Assembly (NCBI GenBank): GCA_037349105.1
Contig: JAYJMM010000009.1
Coordinates: 124,001 to 188,000 of the forward strand
Reading direction: 5' to 3'
Source: Limnomonas spitsbergensis
Taxonomy: Eukaryota; Chlorophyta; Chlorophyceae; Chlamydomonadales
DNA: 64,000 nt
Part shown: piece after piece, positions 31,130-41,758 of the stretch
How positions within the stretch are numbered: the stretch's first letter is position 1
Layout of the letters: every line of letters starts with the position of its first letter
The notes under the pieces: generated by a model
What the model was told of the DNA's origin: nothing
Seen by the model: only the letters and a program-made list of their open reading frames with translations
Databases searched by the model: none
Translations under genes and position numbers: made by a program

Positions 31130-31362
31130 CATCCATACCCAGAGGTTGAGGGATCAAACCCGCCACTCGATCTTCTCTCTCCCCCCGAATAGAGCGCCGG
31201 GTTCCATGTTCCTGCCCCCTCACATGGGAGGATGGCATGGCTGCACCATGGCCCAGGCTGTGCATGGTAGCTGAGATTGAGCCTAGTCATTCCCTGCCAG
31301 TCCCACGTGGCCAAGCGTTCAGTAGGGCCCAGCGGGTATGCACTGTTCTAAACTATACTAAA
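31130..31362. mobile_element. SINE-like element S1, with 14-bp target duplication
   Basis: Flanked by perfect direct repeats CTATATTACACTTG (31116-31129 and 31363-31376). Removing it and one repeat restores the RNase H frame of the relic. A second copy lies at 48711-48951. The minus strand carries GGGTTTGATCCC here and GGGTTCGATCCC in the other copy, a Pol III B-box match, suggesting a tRNA-related SINE read on the minus strand. Confidence 0.85.
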
Positions 31363-31584
31363 CTATATTACACTTGATGGCACCATCCACACATTCAAGC
31401 AGCAGATAAAAATGGAAAATATGAACCTTAAGCTTTCACCAGGGCTGTGATAGAAGAAATCCATGCCGCCCTCAATCTTGCCCGCACACCTTCTGCCCCC
31501 GCCTTGACCATTTGCCTCTATTCCCTCACAACCTTCACTGACAGACTCTGTGGCCTCCACCTCACTCATACAGGAATCTCTCTT

Positions 31585-31660
31585 TTCTTCCAACGGGACA
31601 GTTGGGCGCCCACGCGGCCGAGACTTTTTCAGCAGGGCCCAGAGGTGTAATGTCATTGAC
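31585..31660 (+). mobile_element. LINE-X 3' tail, severely 5'-truncated copy
   Basis: About 76 bp beginning TTCTTCCAACGGGACAGTTG and ending AGGTGTAATGTCATTGAC, almost the same as the end of the copy at 50873. Flanked by AGGAATCTCTCTT and AGAAATCTTTCTT, a 13-bp target duplication with two or three differences. Confidence 0.8.
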
Positions 31661-32145
31661 AGAAATCTTTCTTCGGCACGGTCTTGTTAAAAAGTCTGCC
31701 CGCATCTTATTAACAAGCAATAAGCACGCCCCTCCTCTTGGCAATTCACTTCTCCTCTCCCAACTCCCGGGAGTAGGCTGACCTACATCTTGGACAACGA
31801 GCTCGTAGAGGTTGGGCAACACAGGTCGTTTACCCCTGTATAAAAACGCATGTGGCAGTCTACTGCCCGTCATTTTTTTGTCAAGTGTTACATAATCCGT
31901 ATCCGCGCTAACCTGCTCTTCTGCACTATGGGGTTCATTCCCACGCTTTTGCCTGGTGTTTGTGTGTTAGTTCCTAACCCAGGGGGGTCACTGGTTCTCG
32001 CTCGCTGTCCCCTGGGTATTTAGTGTCTGTACCGGTTTACGCGCATGTCCCATGCATCAGATGTGATGCTCTGTTGGACTGTAAAATCTTCACTTCACTG
32101 CGACGGACAGCTGTGCGCGCCCCTCTCTTCCAGATCCTCCACAAC

Positions 32146-32215
32146 GGTAACAGCACGGATGTGGCTTCGGCACCAGCTGCGCTATTTCCTTGTGGCTTGG
32201 TGAAAAGGACTGTTG
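32146..32215 (+). mobile_element. R4 short dispersed repeat, copy
   Basis: GGTAACAGCACGGATGTGGC ... CAGCTGCGCTATTTCC, diverged and without an obvious T tail. Confidence 0.5.
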
Positions 32216-32569
32216 GGCCTTGCGGTTAAAACAAAGAAAAATCAAATTAATTTCCACATGCAAAGGCAAAGAACTTCTACGGATAGTTACAAGTATACCT
32301 ACTCAGCGTCTCTGTGTTTGCTGATACTGATATTAGTTACGTTAAGTAGGATACTCGTATTACAGCTGCCATGAGCCCTGATCCAAGAATCTCACAAAGC
32401 AAGCAGTCCTGATATCCATGTTCCTTGCTCTCTGCCAAGGGCTGCCTGAGAGACTGGACTCCTTACAAATCCGTCCAAATACTCGGAAGCATACTTCTGC
32501 CATAGAGACTATGAACGTAAATAAAAACCAGGAGATCGTCGCTGAACCAGATGTAGCTCGAGAAAGATA

Positions 32570-32648
32570 GACCAGCCCAAGGTTGGTCCCAATCGGACCG
32601 TCCGCGACCTCCCAAAGGTGGACTTGTGGCCGACAAAAGAAGCACTGA
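32570..32648. mobile_element. MITE family M2, partial copy
   Basis: Only the half containing CCCAAGGTTGGTCCCAATCG and the AGGTGGACTTGT...AGAAGCACTG end is present. Confidence 0.55.
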
Positions 32649-32864
32649 ATACGAGACCATAAGATCCTCCTTCCAGGCCTGCCTGCACAAACATGGGACC
32701 GCTCCCAAATCCCAGCGGCCATTTAAAACACGGCAAGCACCTCCTCCACCACCTGCCGGCACATGGGGCACCTCACGGGACGATTGTCCAGCGATGACGG
32801 CCTCTCAGTGCTGCCACCTCGGATGACCAGACACGCACACCTGAAACGAATAATAATATGTGAG

Positions 32865-33190
32865 GCAGCAGCAGCAGCAGTAGTGCAGCAGCAGTTGCAG
32901 AGCAGCAGCAGCAGCGGCAATAACAGCAATAGTGCAGCAGCAGCAGCAGATCATCATCAGCAGTGGTCGCAGTGCAGCGACAGCAGTGCGGATGCAGCAG
33001 CAGCAGCAGCAGCAACAGCAAAGGAAGCAGCAGCAGAGCAGTAACAGCAGTGGAACAACAACAACAGTGCAACAGCAAAAGCAGTAGTGCGGCAACAGCA
33101 CTGGCAGTAGCTGCAACACTAGTAGCAGTAGCAGCAACACTAGCAGCAGCAGCAGCAGCAGCAGCAGTGCAGCAGTGCAGAAACAGGAAT
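32865..33190. repeat. CAG-rich trinucleotide region
   Basis: Imperfect (CAG)n with CAA, TAG and AGT interruptions. It produces Ser/Gln, Ala and Leu/Cys frames on different strands, none with a unique end. A second short CAG block lies at 33485-33515. Probably non-coding. Confidence 0.85.
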
Positions 33191-33780
33191 GCAGCAGAGC
33201 AGCAGCAGGGCAGCAGCTGTAGCAAGGCTAATGGCATCACAGTACTGCAGCCTGAAATCAGCACACACAGACATTCAAAGAAGATTAGCAAAACAGCATC
33301 AACACACGAAGAGAGAAAAAGGAAGGAGGGGGGCAGGAAATCAGAAACGTAATTCAAGGGAAATCTACTGCTTGGTGAGCGTGAAATAAAAGACAGGTCC
33401 ACAGCTAATTTCCAGCACCTCTGTCCGCCGTACTTTGGCGCTGCATGACATCACAACAAACCGAGTAGGGCAACAACAGGAGACAGCAGCAGCAGCAGCA
33501 GCATTAACATAAGCAGCATGAGCAACAACGACAGCAAGATCAGCAACAGCATACAAGGCAGAAGCGGCAAAAGTAACAACACAGGGGACAGCAGCAGCAC
33601 CAGCATCACCAGCATCAGTAGCAGCATGATCATGAAGAATTGCAGGCCTGCCTTTTTTCGAATTCCGGAAGACAAGCTTTGTCAAGAAACCCTGACAAAG
33701 AATAAAAACAAGCGTCGCCTTACAGGGGACAGCTGTCAACACGCGCAGCCGTATCACACCCCACTTCACTTCACACCCGT

Positions 33781-33786
33781 GTTACA
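33781..33786 (-). terminator. TGTAA-type polyadenylation signal
   Basis: TGTAAC on the minus strand, 20 bp after the stop at 33806-33808. Confidence 0.6.
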
Positions 33787-33805
33787 CCCCATTTCGCAAC
33801 CCACT

Positions 33806-35024
33806 TCACCTGTAGCATACACATCGATGGATTGTACAGCCGTGACGGAATCCCAGAAGCGTTGATCCTGGCACCAGACACACCACGCAGGCACCCGCCA
33901 CCTCATCTAACCGGACGGGAACCGCAGCGACGACACACGCAACAGCCGCCTCATCTGGCCGGGCGGGAAACGCAACAGCAACGCACGCACCAGCCACCTC
34001 AGGAGAGTGGGCAGGACACGCAACAGGCCCACCCTCAGCAGCCCTTCCCTCAGCAGGGCCTCCAGCGGGAGTAGGCAGGGTGTGGTAGCAGACCGCGACC
34101 TCTGCCTCACCATCCCCCTCAGTGGCTGCGCCAGAGGCAGAGCTCTCCGCGTACTGCGGACGCGCGTCAGAAAAAGGGTGGGCGCCTGCGGCCCGAGTTC
34201 CTGACCTGGCTATGCAGGCTGCCTCGGGCGAAACAGCGGCTGCCTCGCTGCAGCTGGGATCCTCTGCGCCAGCTTTGGCAAGATGCCCTTTGTCTGACGA
34301 GGCCCCGCTACAAGGGTTGGCGGTGTCAGTGGCCACTGCTGTAGCTGCTTCAGACCCGGCCGCCCCGACACCCATGCTGATATCTCCTCTCGCCCCTTCA
34401 TGCAGTGTGTCACCGCCGCCCAGAATGGAGTCGCGCCCATCATCATCATCAGGCACCAAGCCGGCCACAGCTGCGGCCTGACCACCACCTAGGGCTGAGC
34501 CGCGACTATCTGCAGATGCCACACCCGGTGCTCCCGCAGCTTCGCCGCCGCTGGTCTCCCTCCCGCCACTTGAGCTGTCAAGGTAAACGGCGCTCCGCTC
34601 CCAAACTCCATCCCTCCTTGCTTGGAAGCTTGTGCTGCTGCCGTCATCTCCGCCTACCTCCACCTGGTTGTTGTTGACCGAGTCATCACGGCCTGTCCCA
34701 GAGCCATCACCCCTGTGGCCCGCCTGCCCTCTTTGAAGCCCAAGCTGATGCGCCGCGGCGTGGGCCTGCCTCAGCAGCGCCTCACGCAGCGGCAGGCCCC
34801 CACATGCGCCAAAATCAGCCTCATATGTGCCCAGCAAAGCGGGCGGTGCAGCGACGGCCCCTGCCCCACCCTCTGCCGCTGCGCCTGCGACGTTCAGGCC
34901 CGCCATGGCACGTGCGATGGGCAGCACCATGCGGCCACCCCCGGGATACATGGCCCTGTCCTCTGTCGGTAAGCTGCTCCCGCCGGGGTTATACAGCAAA
35001 GCCACGCTGCGGGTGATCACGCGC
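33806..35024 (-). CDS. last exon of a minus-strand gene, Ala/Gly-rich protein
   Basis: Begins after an acceptor CTCCCCACCAG at 35025-35026 and stays open for about 405 codons to TGA at 33806. It begins RVITRSVALLYNPGGSS and has moderately ordered sequence (LGTYEADFGACGGLPLREAL), then an Ala/Gly/Ser-rich region with an acidic DDDD run. It ends in two to three imperfect 12-17-residue repeats of the form PARPDEAAVACVV. The TGTAAC signal 20 bp after the stop supports both strand and 3' end. The first codon in the reading frame is not ATG, so upstream exons must exist beyond 35240. No family was recognised. An M2 MITE sits 26 bp upstream of the acceptor. Confidence 0.55.
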
Positions 35025-35051
35025 CTGGTGGGGAGGTGAAAGGGTGAGGGT

Positions 35052-35242
35052 CGGTGTTCCTTTTTCGTGACTCAGCTACATGTCAGCTACACTCATGCCT
35101 CTTTCCAGGGGGGGCAATATTTTGCCAGCCATGCTGATTTTGCCACCAGTTGTAGGCTGACCCAAGGTTGGTCCCATTCCGGCCTTTCACGGCCGTGGGG
35201 CGGCCTGCTGAAGGTGGACTTGTAGTAGAGAAAATAAACACA
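35052..35242. mobile_element. MITE family M2, copy d, with 9-bp target duplication
   Basis: Ends CGGTGTTCCTTTTTCGTGAC and, inverted, TGTGTTTATTTTCTCTACTA. Flanked by perfect GGTGAGGGT repeats (35043-35051 and 35243-35251). It lies in the last intron of the gene ending at 33806. Confidence 0.9.
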
Positions 35243-35842
35243 GGTGAGGGTTTAGGGTTTAGGTTTCCAGCTCCTTGTCACCTTTTCTAGGGGCCCCTGA
35301 TGTTACCTTGCACTGTGGCAACATATTTCCAGCTCGCTGAAATTGTACACCGGTACGATTGATAAGTTTTATCATCAGCACCACACTATCGTCTTTGTGC
35401 AGCAGATTCCCCACGTTCTCTCATTCTCTCAACACTGATGAATCAGAAATGGTCGCCCAAGTTAGGGATTCGAGTTGAGGTTCAGGGACGAAGGATGAGG
35501 GCATCGCGCACCAGGTGATGGGGAGAGAGACAGATAGCATAGATTAATATGGTATCAGATATCGCGCATTCTAACAGTCGGCTGGCCAAAGTCGGACTCA
35601 GCTGAGCACACGCCATTCGGCAAATCATTCGGTTATGAATAGAGATCTATTTTGCAGGGGGTGCAAGCTTTTGATCTTAACCACCACCTTGTGCTACTGA
35701 CAGCACTGTATCTCTCACGCCCCCCAACTAAGTAAAGCCTGCAAACACACAGATCCTTAAATTGACATCCCAGGGCTCAACATCCGTAAATTACTTTATG
35801 TTAAACATCCTTTCAGGCTGGCATGTTTTCATTCAGGTTCTT

Positions 35843-36016
35843 ATTCAGCGTCATTTTTTTTGCTTCAATTTCAAATTTGGCAAGGCCCTTTTGTGACCAT
35901 ACCTGGACCGGCCTGTAACTGGTGACCAAAGCAGCAAGGTTGGCCACGTATGAGGGCTCCGGCCAGCGGCCGGGGAGTAGCTGACATGTAGCTGAGACAC
36001 GAAAAAACAAACACTT
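35843..36016. mobile_element. MITE family M2, copy e
   Basis: Right end matches AGTGTTTGTTTTTTCGTGTC (inverted) followed by the CAGCTACATGTCAGCTAC block. The left end is diverged. It lies about 30 bp downstream of the stop codon at 36046, that is in a probable 3' UTR. The 35,250-35,840 interval before it holds no recognised gene. Confidence 0.7.
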
Positions 36017-36045
36017 TATTGATGAACCGGTACGCAAAACAGGCG

Positions 36046-36945
36046 TTACCTGTAGGTGTCATGATTGACCGTCCGGCTAGGATATCCCTCGTAGCTAAAA
36101 CGATCCTCAGCGGCGGCGCGGCGGTGCGGCAGCAGTTCCGAAGCTTCACCACCACCGCCGGCAAGCCGTCCCGCCAGCAACTGCCCCGCTGCCACCGAGG
36201 GATCCGTCCCGTTGGCGCCGCCGCCGCCGCCGCCGCCGCTTTGCCGAGCATCCGTGGGGAAGCGAGTCGCCGCCCCCTGCTCCCCGCTGCAGGCCCTAAA
36301 GGGGGGGATGCGCCGAGTCCGGAAAATAATGGCACACAGCAAGAATACTCCATCGGTACAAACCACTGCCAGCATTACCGATAGAGCAGACGGGGGGGAA
36401 GGGGGTGATGCAATTCTCGCCGCCATATCGTGGATGGTGCTGATAACACTTCGTCTGGAGCAGCCTATGACCGCGACATCACAGAAATACCGCCCGCCCT
36501 TAGGCACATTGAGGACTCCACCTGACACGGGCGCTTGTCCGTAAAAGAAGGAGCGAGAGAACACTTGTGATCCAATGCGGTATCACTGATGGGCACCATT
36601 GCACCCCTTGCCACTCTCATCCTCATCTCCATCAAAGCCAGGCAGCATGCCTAGCTGAAAGCTGCTTCAGAGCTGAAAGTGTGGAAACGCTTCACGCTAT
36701 TACAACACCGGCCACACAACCACCCGCAGTCGGCCTGCTCCCGACCATTCCACAGTTCCAGCACTGCCTGGGTTGTTAAGGAGAAATAGCCCAAGCCGTT
36801 TCCAGCTGATAAGAGGAGCCTCCTGGCCTAGCTAGACCACCTGGCACCATAAAAAGGGTTCTGAAGCGATTTGTGGACCAGGGGCTGTGGACGCTCCCTG
36901 TGTCTATACATGGTCTTGCCAGGTCTGCTGGGTCCAGGTGCACAT
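36046..36945 (-). CDS. 3' end of a single-pass membrane protein gene (two exons)
   Basis: Exon 36945-36841 (after TTGTTGGCCAG, ending CCAG|GTGGTC) encodes DVHLDPADLARPCIDTGSVH and following residues. It leaves one base that joins in phase to the last exon 36521-36046 (after CCGTGTCAG), restoring VPG|GVLNVPKGGRYFCD. The last exon contains a hydrophobic segment (LSVMLAVVCTDGVFLLCAII) followed by RTRR and a Gly-rich, Arg-rich tail to TAA at 36046-36048. This is the layout of a type I membrane protein: extracytoplasmic Cys-containing region, one helix, basic cytosolic tail. It may be the 3' part of the gene at 38056-41183 on the same strand, but one connecting exon was not found. No family was recognised. 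Confidence 0.55.
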
Positions 36946-36949
36946 CTGG

Positions 36950-38050
36950 CCAACAACAGCGCAAAGGCACACACACTCAAGCACATACTTTCTGTGTTGG
37001 GGTCTTCCCCATCTGTTTCTATCTTGTTTATCTACACAGTGGGAGCAGGGCCCATATGTGTGACGTCATTGCCTGAAGCGTACAGGCTCACACATTCAAG
37101 TACACAGACACACAAACACGCATGCACTCAAACACACTTTATCACCCCCATCTGCAAGCTGAGAGGAACGCCAACGCCACACTAATATCACACTTCATGA
37201 CACTGACAACCACCCAAGCTCAACCTGCCAGCTGAGAGACATGCCGACATCACACCAATATCACACTGGATCACCCTAAAATCACTCAAGCTCAATCTGT
37301 AAGCCTACAGAAACTACACCGTCAAACCTTCACAATGATATAACACTTTAACCCCACCTGCAAGCTGACAAGAACGCTGCCAGGCTGTCCACGGGGCTCT
37401 GAAAGACGCACACAAGACACACCGGGGTCAGAGTCCATATTGGAATGGGTTTGATGTTCTGACCAGGCACAGGGTAGGATCATTGCCAGGAATATAATCC
37501 GTCAACTGTCTTTTAAAAGAGGATCGCAACTTGGCTGAAATAATAAAAGTACATAATCAATGGAGGCAATACCATCGCAGTGGGAAGGACGTGCGTAAGA
37601 AAACCTCACATGAAATAAACAGGCTCGCTACGCCACGACCCTAATGGAATAGTGTTGCGGCACATGTGGTTACAAACATCTCAGTTTAAATTAAATCTTG
37701 TTATGCCACGCCGGGCCCTACAATGGGTCCAGGATCTGACCGGGTTCGCTGGGCTCTTATTTCCCCCTCCTTTTCCCCCCTGGTGCCGATTTTCCAATTA
37801 CATCTCAAGCTGACCGTACCCTGGTGACGTATGTGTTTTTGTCTGTTTTTTTTAAACGTTGGAAATATGACAGTCAGCAGTGCGCAGCTCTGTCCACCAT
37901 CTAAACCCATCCCGTCTTGCTCCAGCAAATTTAGACTCCGGGTTAAATACAAATCAAAGTCAACCCAAAAATGGCAGCCACTGGTATTGCATGGCTGCAG
38001 CCCTCAGATTCCCCAATTGTGACTCTGCCCCTCCTAGCATGCTGCCGTGC
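36950..38050. other. no exon recognised
   Basis: Contains an imperfect direct duplication of about 75 bp (37155-37305) and CA-rich simple sequence (37080-37140). Probably an intron or the space between two minus-strand genes. A TGTAAC on the minus strand near 37672 could mark a 3' end. Confidence 0.3.
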
Positions 38051-38055
38051 TTCAC

Positions 38056-41000
38056 CTGCATGCACGGCCGCACGGTAATGATCCAGCGCCGACCACGGCC
38101 GCTGCAGCGGCGCATGAAGGAGCTATGGAAGGCAGGCGGTTCACCCCACGTGCGGCGCTTTGATGACGGGAGCAAGAACAGCTTCTGCAAAAGCAACAAC
38201 AGGATGCTCATCAATTCAACGAGGTGAAACAGCGAGGTTTCTTTCGTATTCTCTGTTTGAACCGTTTTCCAGTTGGTTGACGTGCGTCTTTGTTTCAGGC
38301 TTCGTGGTGTCCCCTAGGGTTGCTCTGTGTAGCCCTTTCAAACAAGGCTGTGGGTGGTCGCGTTGATTTTTAAACAACATCAGCATCAGCCTGTAAATGA
38401 TGACCATCATGTAGGGTTTAGGAAAGCAACAGTGGGGTATAGGGTTCAGGGGCGATGATTAAGGGTTTAGGGCAAAATTGGGTTCTGCAGAAAATGTAGG
38501 GTTTCGGGTTTTCATCCCACCCCCCCTCCCATCCTCCACACTCACCACCGCCCCACCCTCCTCGCGCACTGGAGTGCATCCGTCCATCTCTACGCGGAAC
38601 AGCGGGCTGACTCCGTCATTGCCCAGCACCCACAGCTCGTGTGACCGGGACTTGGGAGTGCTGCCGTACGGCTGACTGTACCGCCTGAGATACAGGGTTG
38701 AAGATCTAGGGTTGGGAATATCTAGGGTTGGGAAGATGTAAGGTTTGCAAGATCTAGGATTGGGAATGTCTAGGGTTGGGATCAATGATTGGAGATCTAG
38801 GGTTGGTAAGCTAAAGCCTGATTCAGGATAAAGAGTTGTGGCTGACAGCTGCAAGTGATTAAAAATACAATGAGATTTCTCATGTTGGGGTGTCAGAAGG
38901 AAGGGACCGGGCCTAACACTAAAATAACGGAATTTATATGAAAGGAAGGGGCCTAGGCCAGCCACGGAACGTTCCTGTTGTCATGCTGCATGCAGCTGAC
39001 ATCCTCTGCCCCCCTCCAACACAGACAGGGGGGGGGGGGGCCTGAGGGGGAGGGGGAAGGGGAGCCCTGAGGGAGGGGGGGGGGGGGTCTGAACCCTGAA
39101 CCCACCTGGGCAGCACCGCGATCCAGAAGATGCCCCAATCGCGTGACGTGAAGGGTTTAAGGTGCAGCCGCAACACCCCGGCAAACGGCGCCTCGCTGCA
39201 ACACTGGATATGCCTGGACAGTGACTGGCGCTGCAGCACCTGCGCACGCCGGCGCCCCGCAGTGGCACCACAGCCTTGCAACAGCTGCAGAAGCTGCGGC
39301 CAGACACCACCACCACCAGTGGCTGAGGCTGTGAGGCCGTGCCTGGCTCTCGTGAGCAGGTCCAGGCAATGGTCACCACAGGAATCCTCCAAGAAAGGAT
39401 CCGCACCTGAGGTCATGGGTTCATGTTACAGTTTAGGAGAAGGGCCAAGGGTGTCTCTGCAACTTGACAAGGTCAAGAGAAGCGGGTCCAAGCAGTGGAC
39501 ACCACGGGAATCCTCCAAGAAAGGATCGGTAACCAAAATCAGGGGTTGCAGTTCAGATTGGATTAGGGCTCAGGGCGTCCCCACACCAGGGTCTAGAGAG
39601 GCAGATCCAGGCAGTGACATTGGTGGGAGTCCCCTGGGGTAGGATCGGGATCTGGGTTGAGGGTCAAGGTGTACCATTCATCTCATAAAGTTCCCTTGCT
39701 CTCGCACGCAGATCCAGGCAGTAGTTCCCTTTGGAAATCCCCCCATTCAGGGAGAACTTAAACTCAGGCCAGGGTTAAGAATGACATTTGAGATGTCAGG
39801 TCAAGGGCTGAGGGTCCCAGTTGCTGAGGGTTTGGGGTTGAGGGTTTCCCAGGAACTGGGCGGAATCAGCAGGATCCGCCCCGCAGGTAGGCAGCTAGGC
39901 GGGCCAGGACTGAAAGATGCTGAAAAGGAAATTTGCATCAGGGCTCCAGAGATGACCCATTTACTGGACCCACCTCTGGCCCCTCCATACGCCATTGATC
40001 TACAGCCATCAGGCCCTTGGACGCTGAGAACCGCAGCCCAATCACACACAGACATGAACACACCCTACATTCCTGCCCCAACCCCCCCCCCCTTGCTACC
40101 TCTCCAGCTACTTGACCTCCTCACCCCCCTGCTTCCCTGCCCCCCCCCCTCCCATCCTCCTCCGGCTCCCTCACTCTGGCCCCTCCATATGCCATTTGTC
40201 TATGACCACCAGGCCCTTGGCCACTGAGACTTGCAGCCCAATCACACACAGACATGCACACACCCTACATTCTTGCCCCCCCCCCCCCCCTCGCCACCTC
40301 TCCAGCTATTTGACCTCCTCACCCCCCTGCTTCCAGCCCACCCCCCTCCCTTCCTCCTCCGGCTCCCTCACCTCTGGCCCCTCCATATGCAATTTGGCTA
40401 TGACCACCAGGCCCTTGGACGCTGAGAACCGCAGCCCAATCACACACAGACATGCACACACCCCGCATCCTTGCCCCAACCCCCCCTTGCTCCTTCCCCA
40501 GCTACTAGAACTCCTCACCCCGCTGCTTCCCTGCCCACCCCCCTCCCTTCCTCCTCCAGCTCCCTCACCTCCCCATTCCCCCTGCCCCCCACTCAGTCCC
40601 CTGTCTTCCTGACCCCGTCATCCCACTCACCGGCAGAAATGAGCAGGTGCAACGTTGCCAAGTAGTCCGCCTCCTCCACGGAAGCCCTGGCCTCCGCCCT
40701 CACCCTTGACCTCAGGGCAGGAGCAGGAGCCGACCCATCCGCAGAGACACGGGGCATCCCTCCTCCCCCTCCTCTTCCTACCCCTCCTCCTCCCATTGTC
40801 CCCCCTCCCCCTCCTCCTCTTTCCCCTCCTTCTCCTTGTCTGCCTCCTCCTGCTGCTGAAGAGGGAGCAGCGCTTTCCACCCCAGCGGGAGCAGCAGCGG
40901 ATGCACCGAGCGCCACCCCAGCAGGATTGGAGGTGGAGGCAGCCACATTGGCGGAGGAGGCAGAGGTGGCAGAGGCGGCAGAGGTGGCAGAGGCGGCTGA

Positions 41001-41183
41001 GGTGGAGGGAGAGGTGGCAGCAGCTGGACGGACAGAGGTCGCAACGGAGGCAGCAGCGGCAGATGAGGGCGTGGCGGCTCTCCGTGGCTTGCGGTGGGGT
41101 GCCAGGGCGGCCCGTACTGTGCTGTGGAGCGGGCCACCCGTTTGTTCACACATGCGGGCGGCGTCGGCGCCCTCGGCCAGGAG
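38056..41183 (-). CDS. minus-strand multi-exon gene, four exons joined in phase, function unknown
   Basis: Exons 41183-40631, 39406-39106, 38684-38546 and 38184-38056. Each lies between an AG acceptor and a GT donor (GTGAGT, GTGGGT, GTGAGT, GTGAAG), and the phases match at every junction (1, 2, 0). The first has an ATG at 41153 (MCEQTGGPLHSTVRAALAPH), an Ala/Ser-rich stretch with ASATSA repeats, a Gly-rich run, then ARASVEEADYLATLHLLISA. The second encodes FLEDSCGDHCLDLLTRARHG and LRLHLKPFTSRDWGIFWIAV. The third has SHELWVLGNDGVSPLFRVEM. The fourth has GRGRRWIITVRPCMQ. No known family was recognised. The first intron carries two sets of tandem duplications. The gene is divergent from the plus-strand gene at 41759 and may continue into the membrane-protein exons at 36945-36046. 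Confidence 0.65.
39340..39770. repeat. ~120-bp tandem duplications at a splice acceptor
   Basis: Four diverged copies of a segment containing GATCCAGGCAGT...AATCCTCC-AAGAAAGGATC. The copy nearest the exon spans the acceptor at 39407-39408 and the start of exon 2 of the minus-strand gene. Confidence 0.7.
39965..40590. repeat. ~200-bp tandem repeat, three copies
   Basis: Units start near CTGGCCCCTCCAT (about 39975, 40174, 40375) and contain AATCACACACAGACATG and C-rich tracts. They lie in the first intron of the minus-strand gene. Confidence 0.8.
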
Positions 41184-41189
41184 CTATCG

Positions 41190-41620
41190 GGGTTACACAA
41201 ATGGGCAGCACCGGGGTCACACAAATTGGCTGTCAGGTTCACACAAATTAGCTGTAAGGGTCGCACAAATGGGCAGCACCAGGGTCACACAAATGGGCAG
41301 TACCAGGGTCACACTTCAGGGAAGTATGGGGGAGCATACAACCGGGTAGCAGCGGGTCACACAAATCGGGAATAGGCAGCGTCTTCACACCAACGGCAAC
41401 ACAAGGAGCAACAGGGTCACAAAAATCAGGAGAGGCATGATCACACAAATCAGGAGAGACATGGCCGCACCAATGGCAATGCAAGAAGCTGCAGGTTCAC
41501 ACAAGTGGACAGACAGGGTCACACAAATCAGGCGGAGCATGTTCATACAAACGGTAACACAAGAAGCAGCAGGGTCACACAAGTGGGTGGGGAGGGTCAC
41601 ACTAAAAAAGCTGAGGAAGA
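41190..41620. repeat. GGTCACACAAAT short repeats
   Basis: About 15 irregularly spaced copies of GGTCACACAAAT with variants, filling the space between two divergent genes. Confidence 0.8.
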
Positions 41621-41758
41621 GTAATACAAATATGCCAGTGGGGCCAATGTTGAGCCCTGGCCTCTAACGTACGGTCAGAGCAAGAGGGGTGCAAGGGACT
41701 TTGTGCACACAAGTAGTGAAATTAACGCACACTTCTCAAAACGAGAGATCTTCATATC

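Larger units (their letters stand above)
30480..31955 (+). pseudogene. relic of a second Dualen/RandI-type element, RNase H part
   Basis: Plus-strand translations match the intact element piece by piece. DIDPTFCF and TTQPKWPLKLL match the pre-RNase H linker (TDPNFRF, TPKWPLQLL). LLEAAFYITL plus DGTIHTF matches GAAFYFTVDGSTHTV. IEEIHAALNLARTPSAPAL matches GGIHAALDHAHTPSGPAL. FTDRLCGLHL matches FTDSLCSMYL. NKHAP matches DKHAP, and IRIRANLLF matches LRMRANLLW. Stops and frameshifts show that it is dead. It lies head to head with the intact element and is interrupted by insertions at 31130-31362 and 31585-31660. Confidence 0.85.

Noticed and set aside
32773..33402. Leu/Cys-rich minus ORF across the CAG region
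   Set aside because: Pure trinucleotide-repeat translation without unique flanks or splice evidence.
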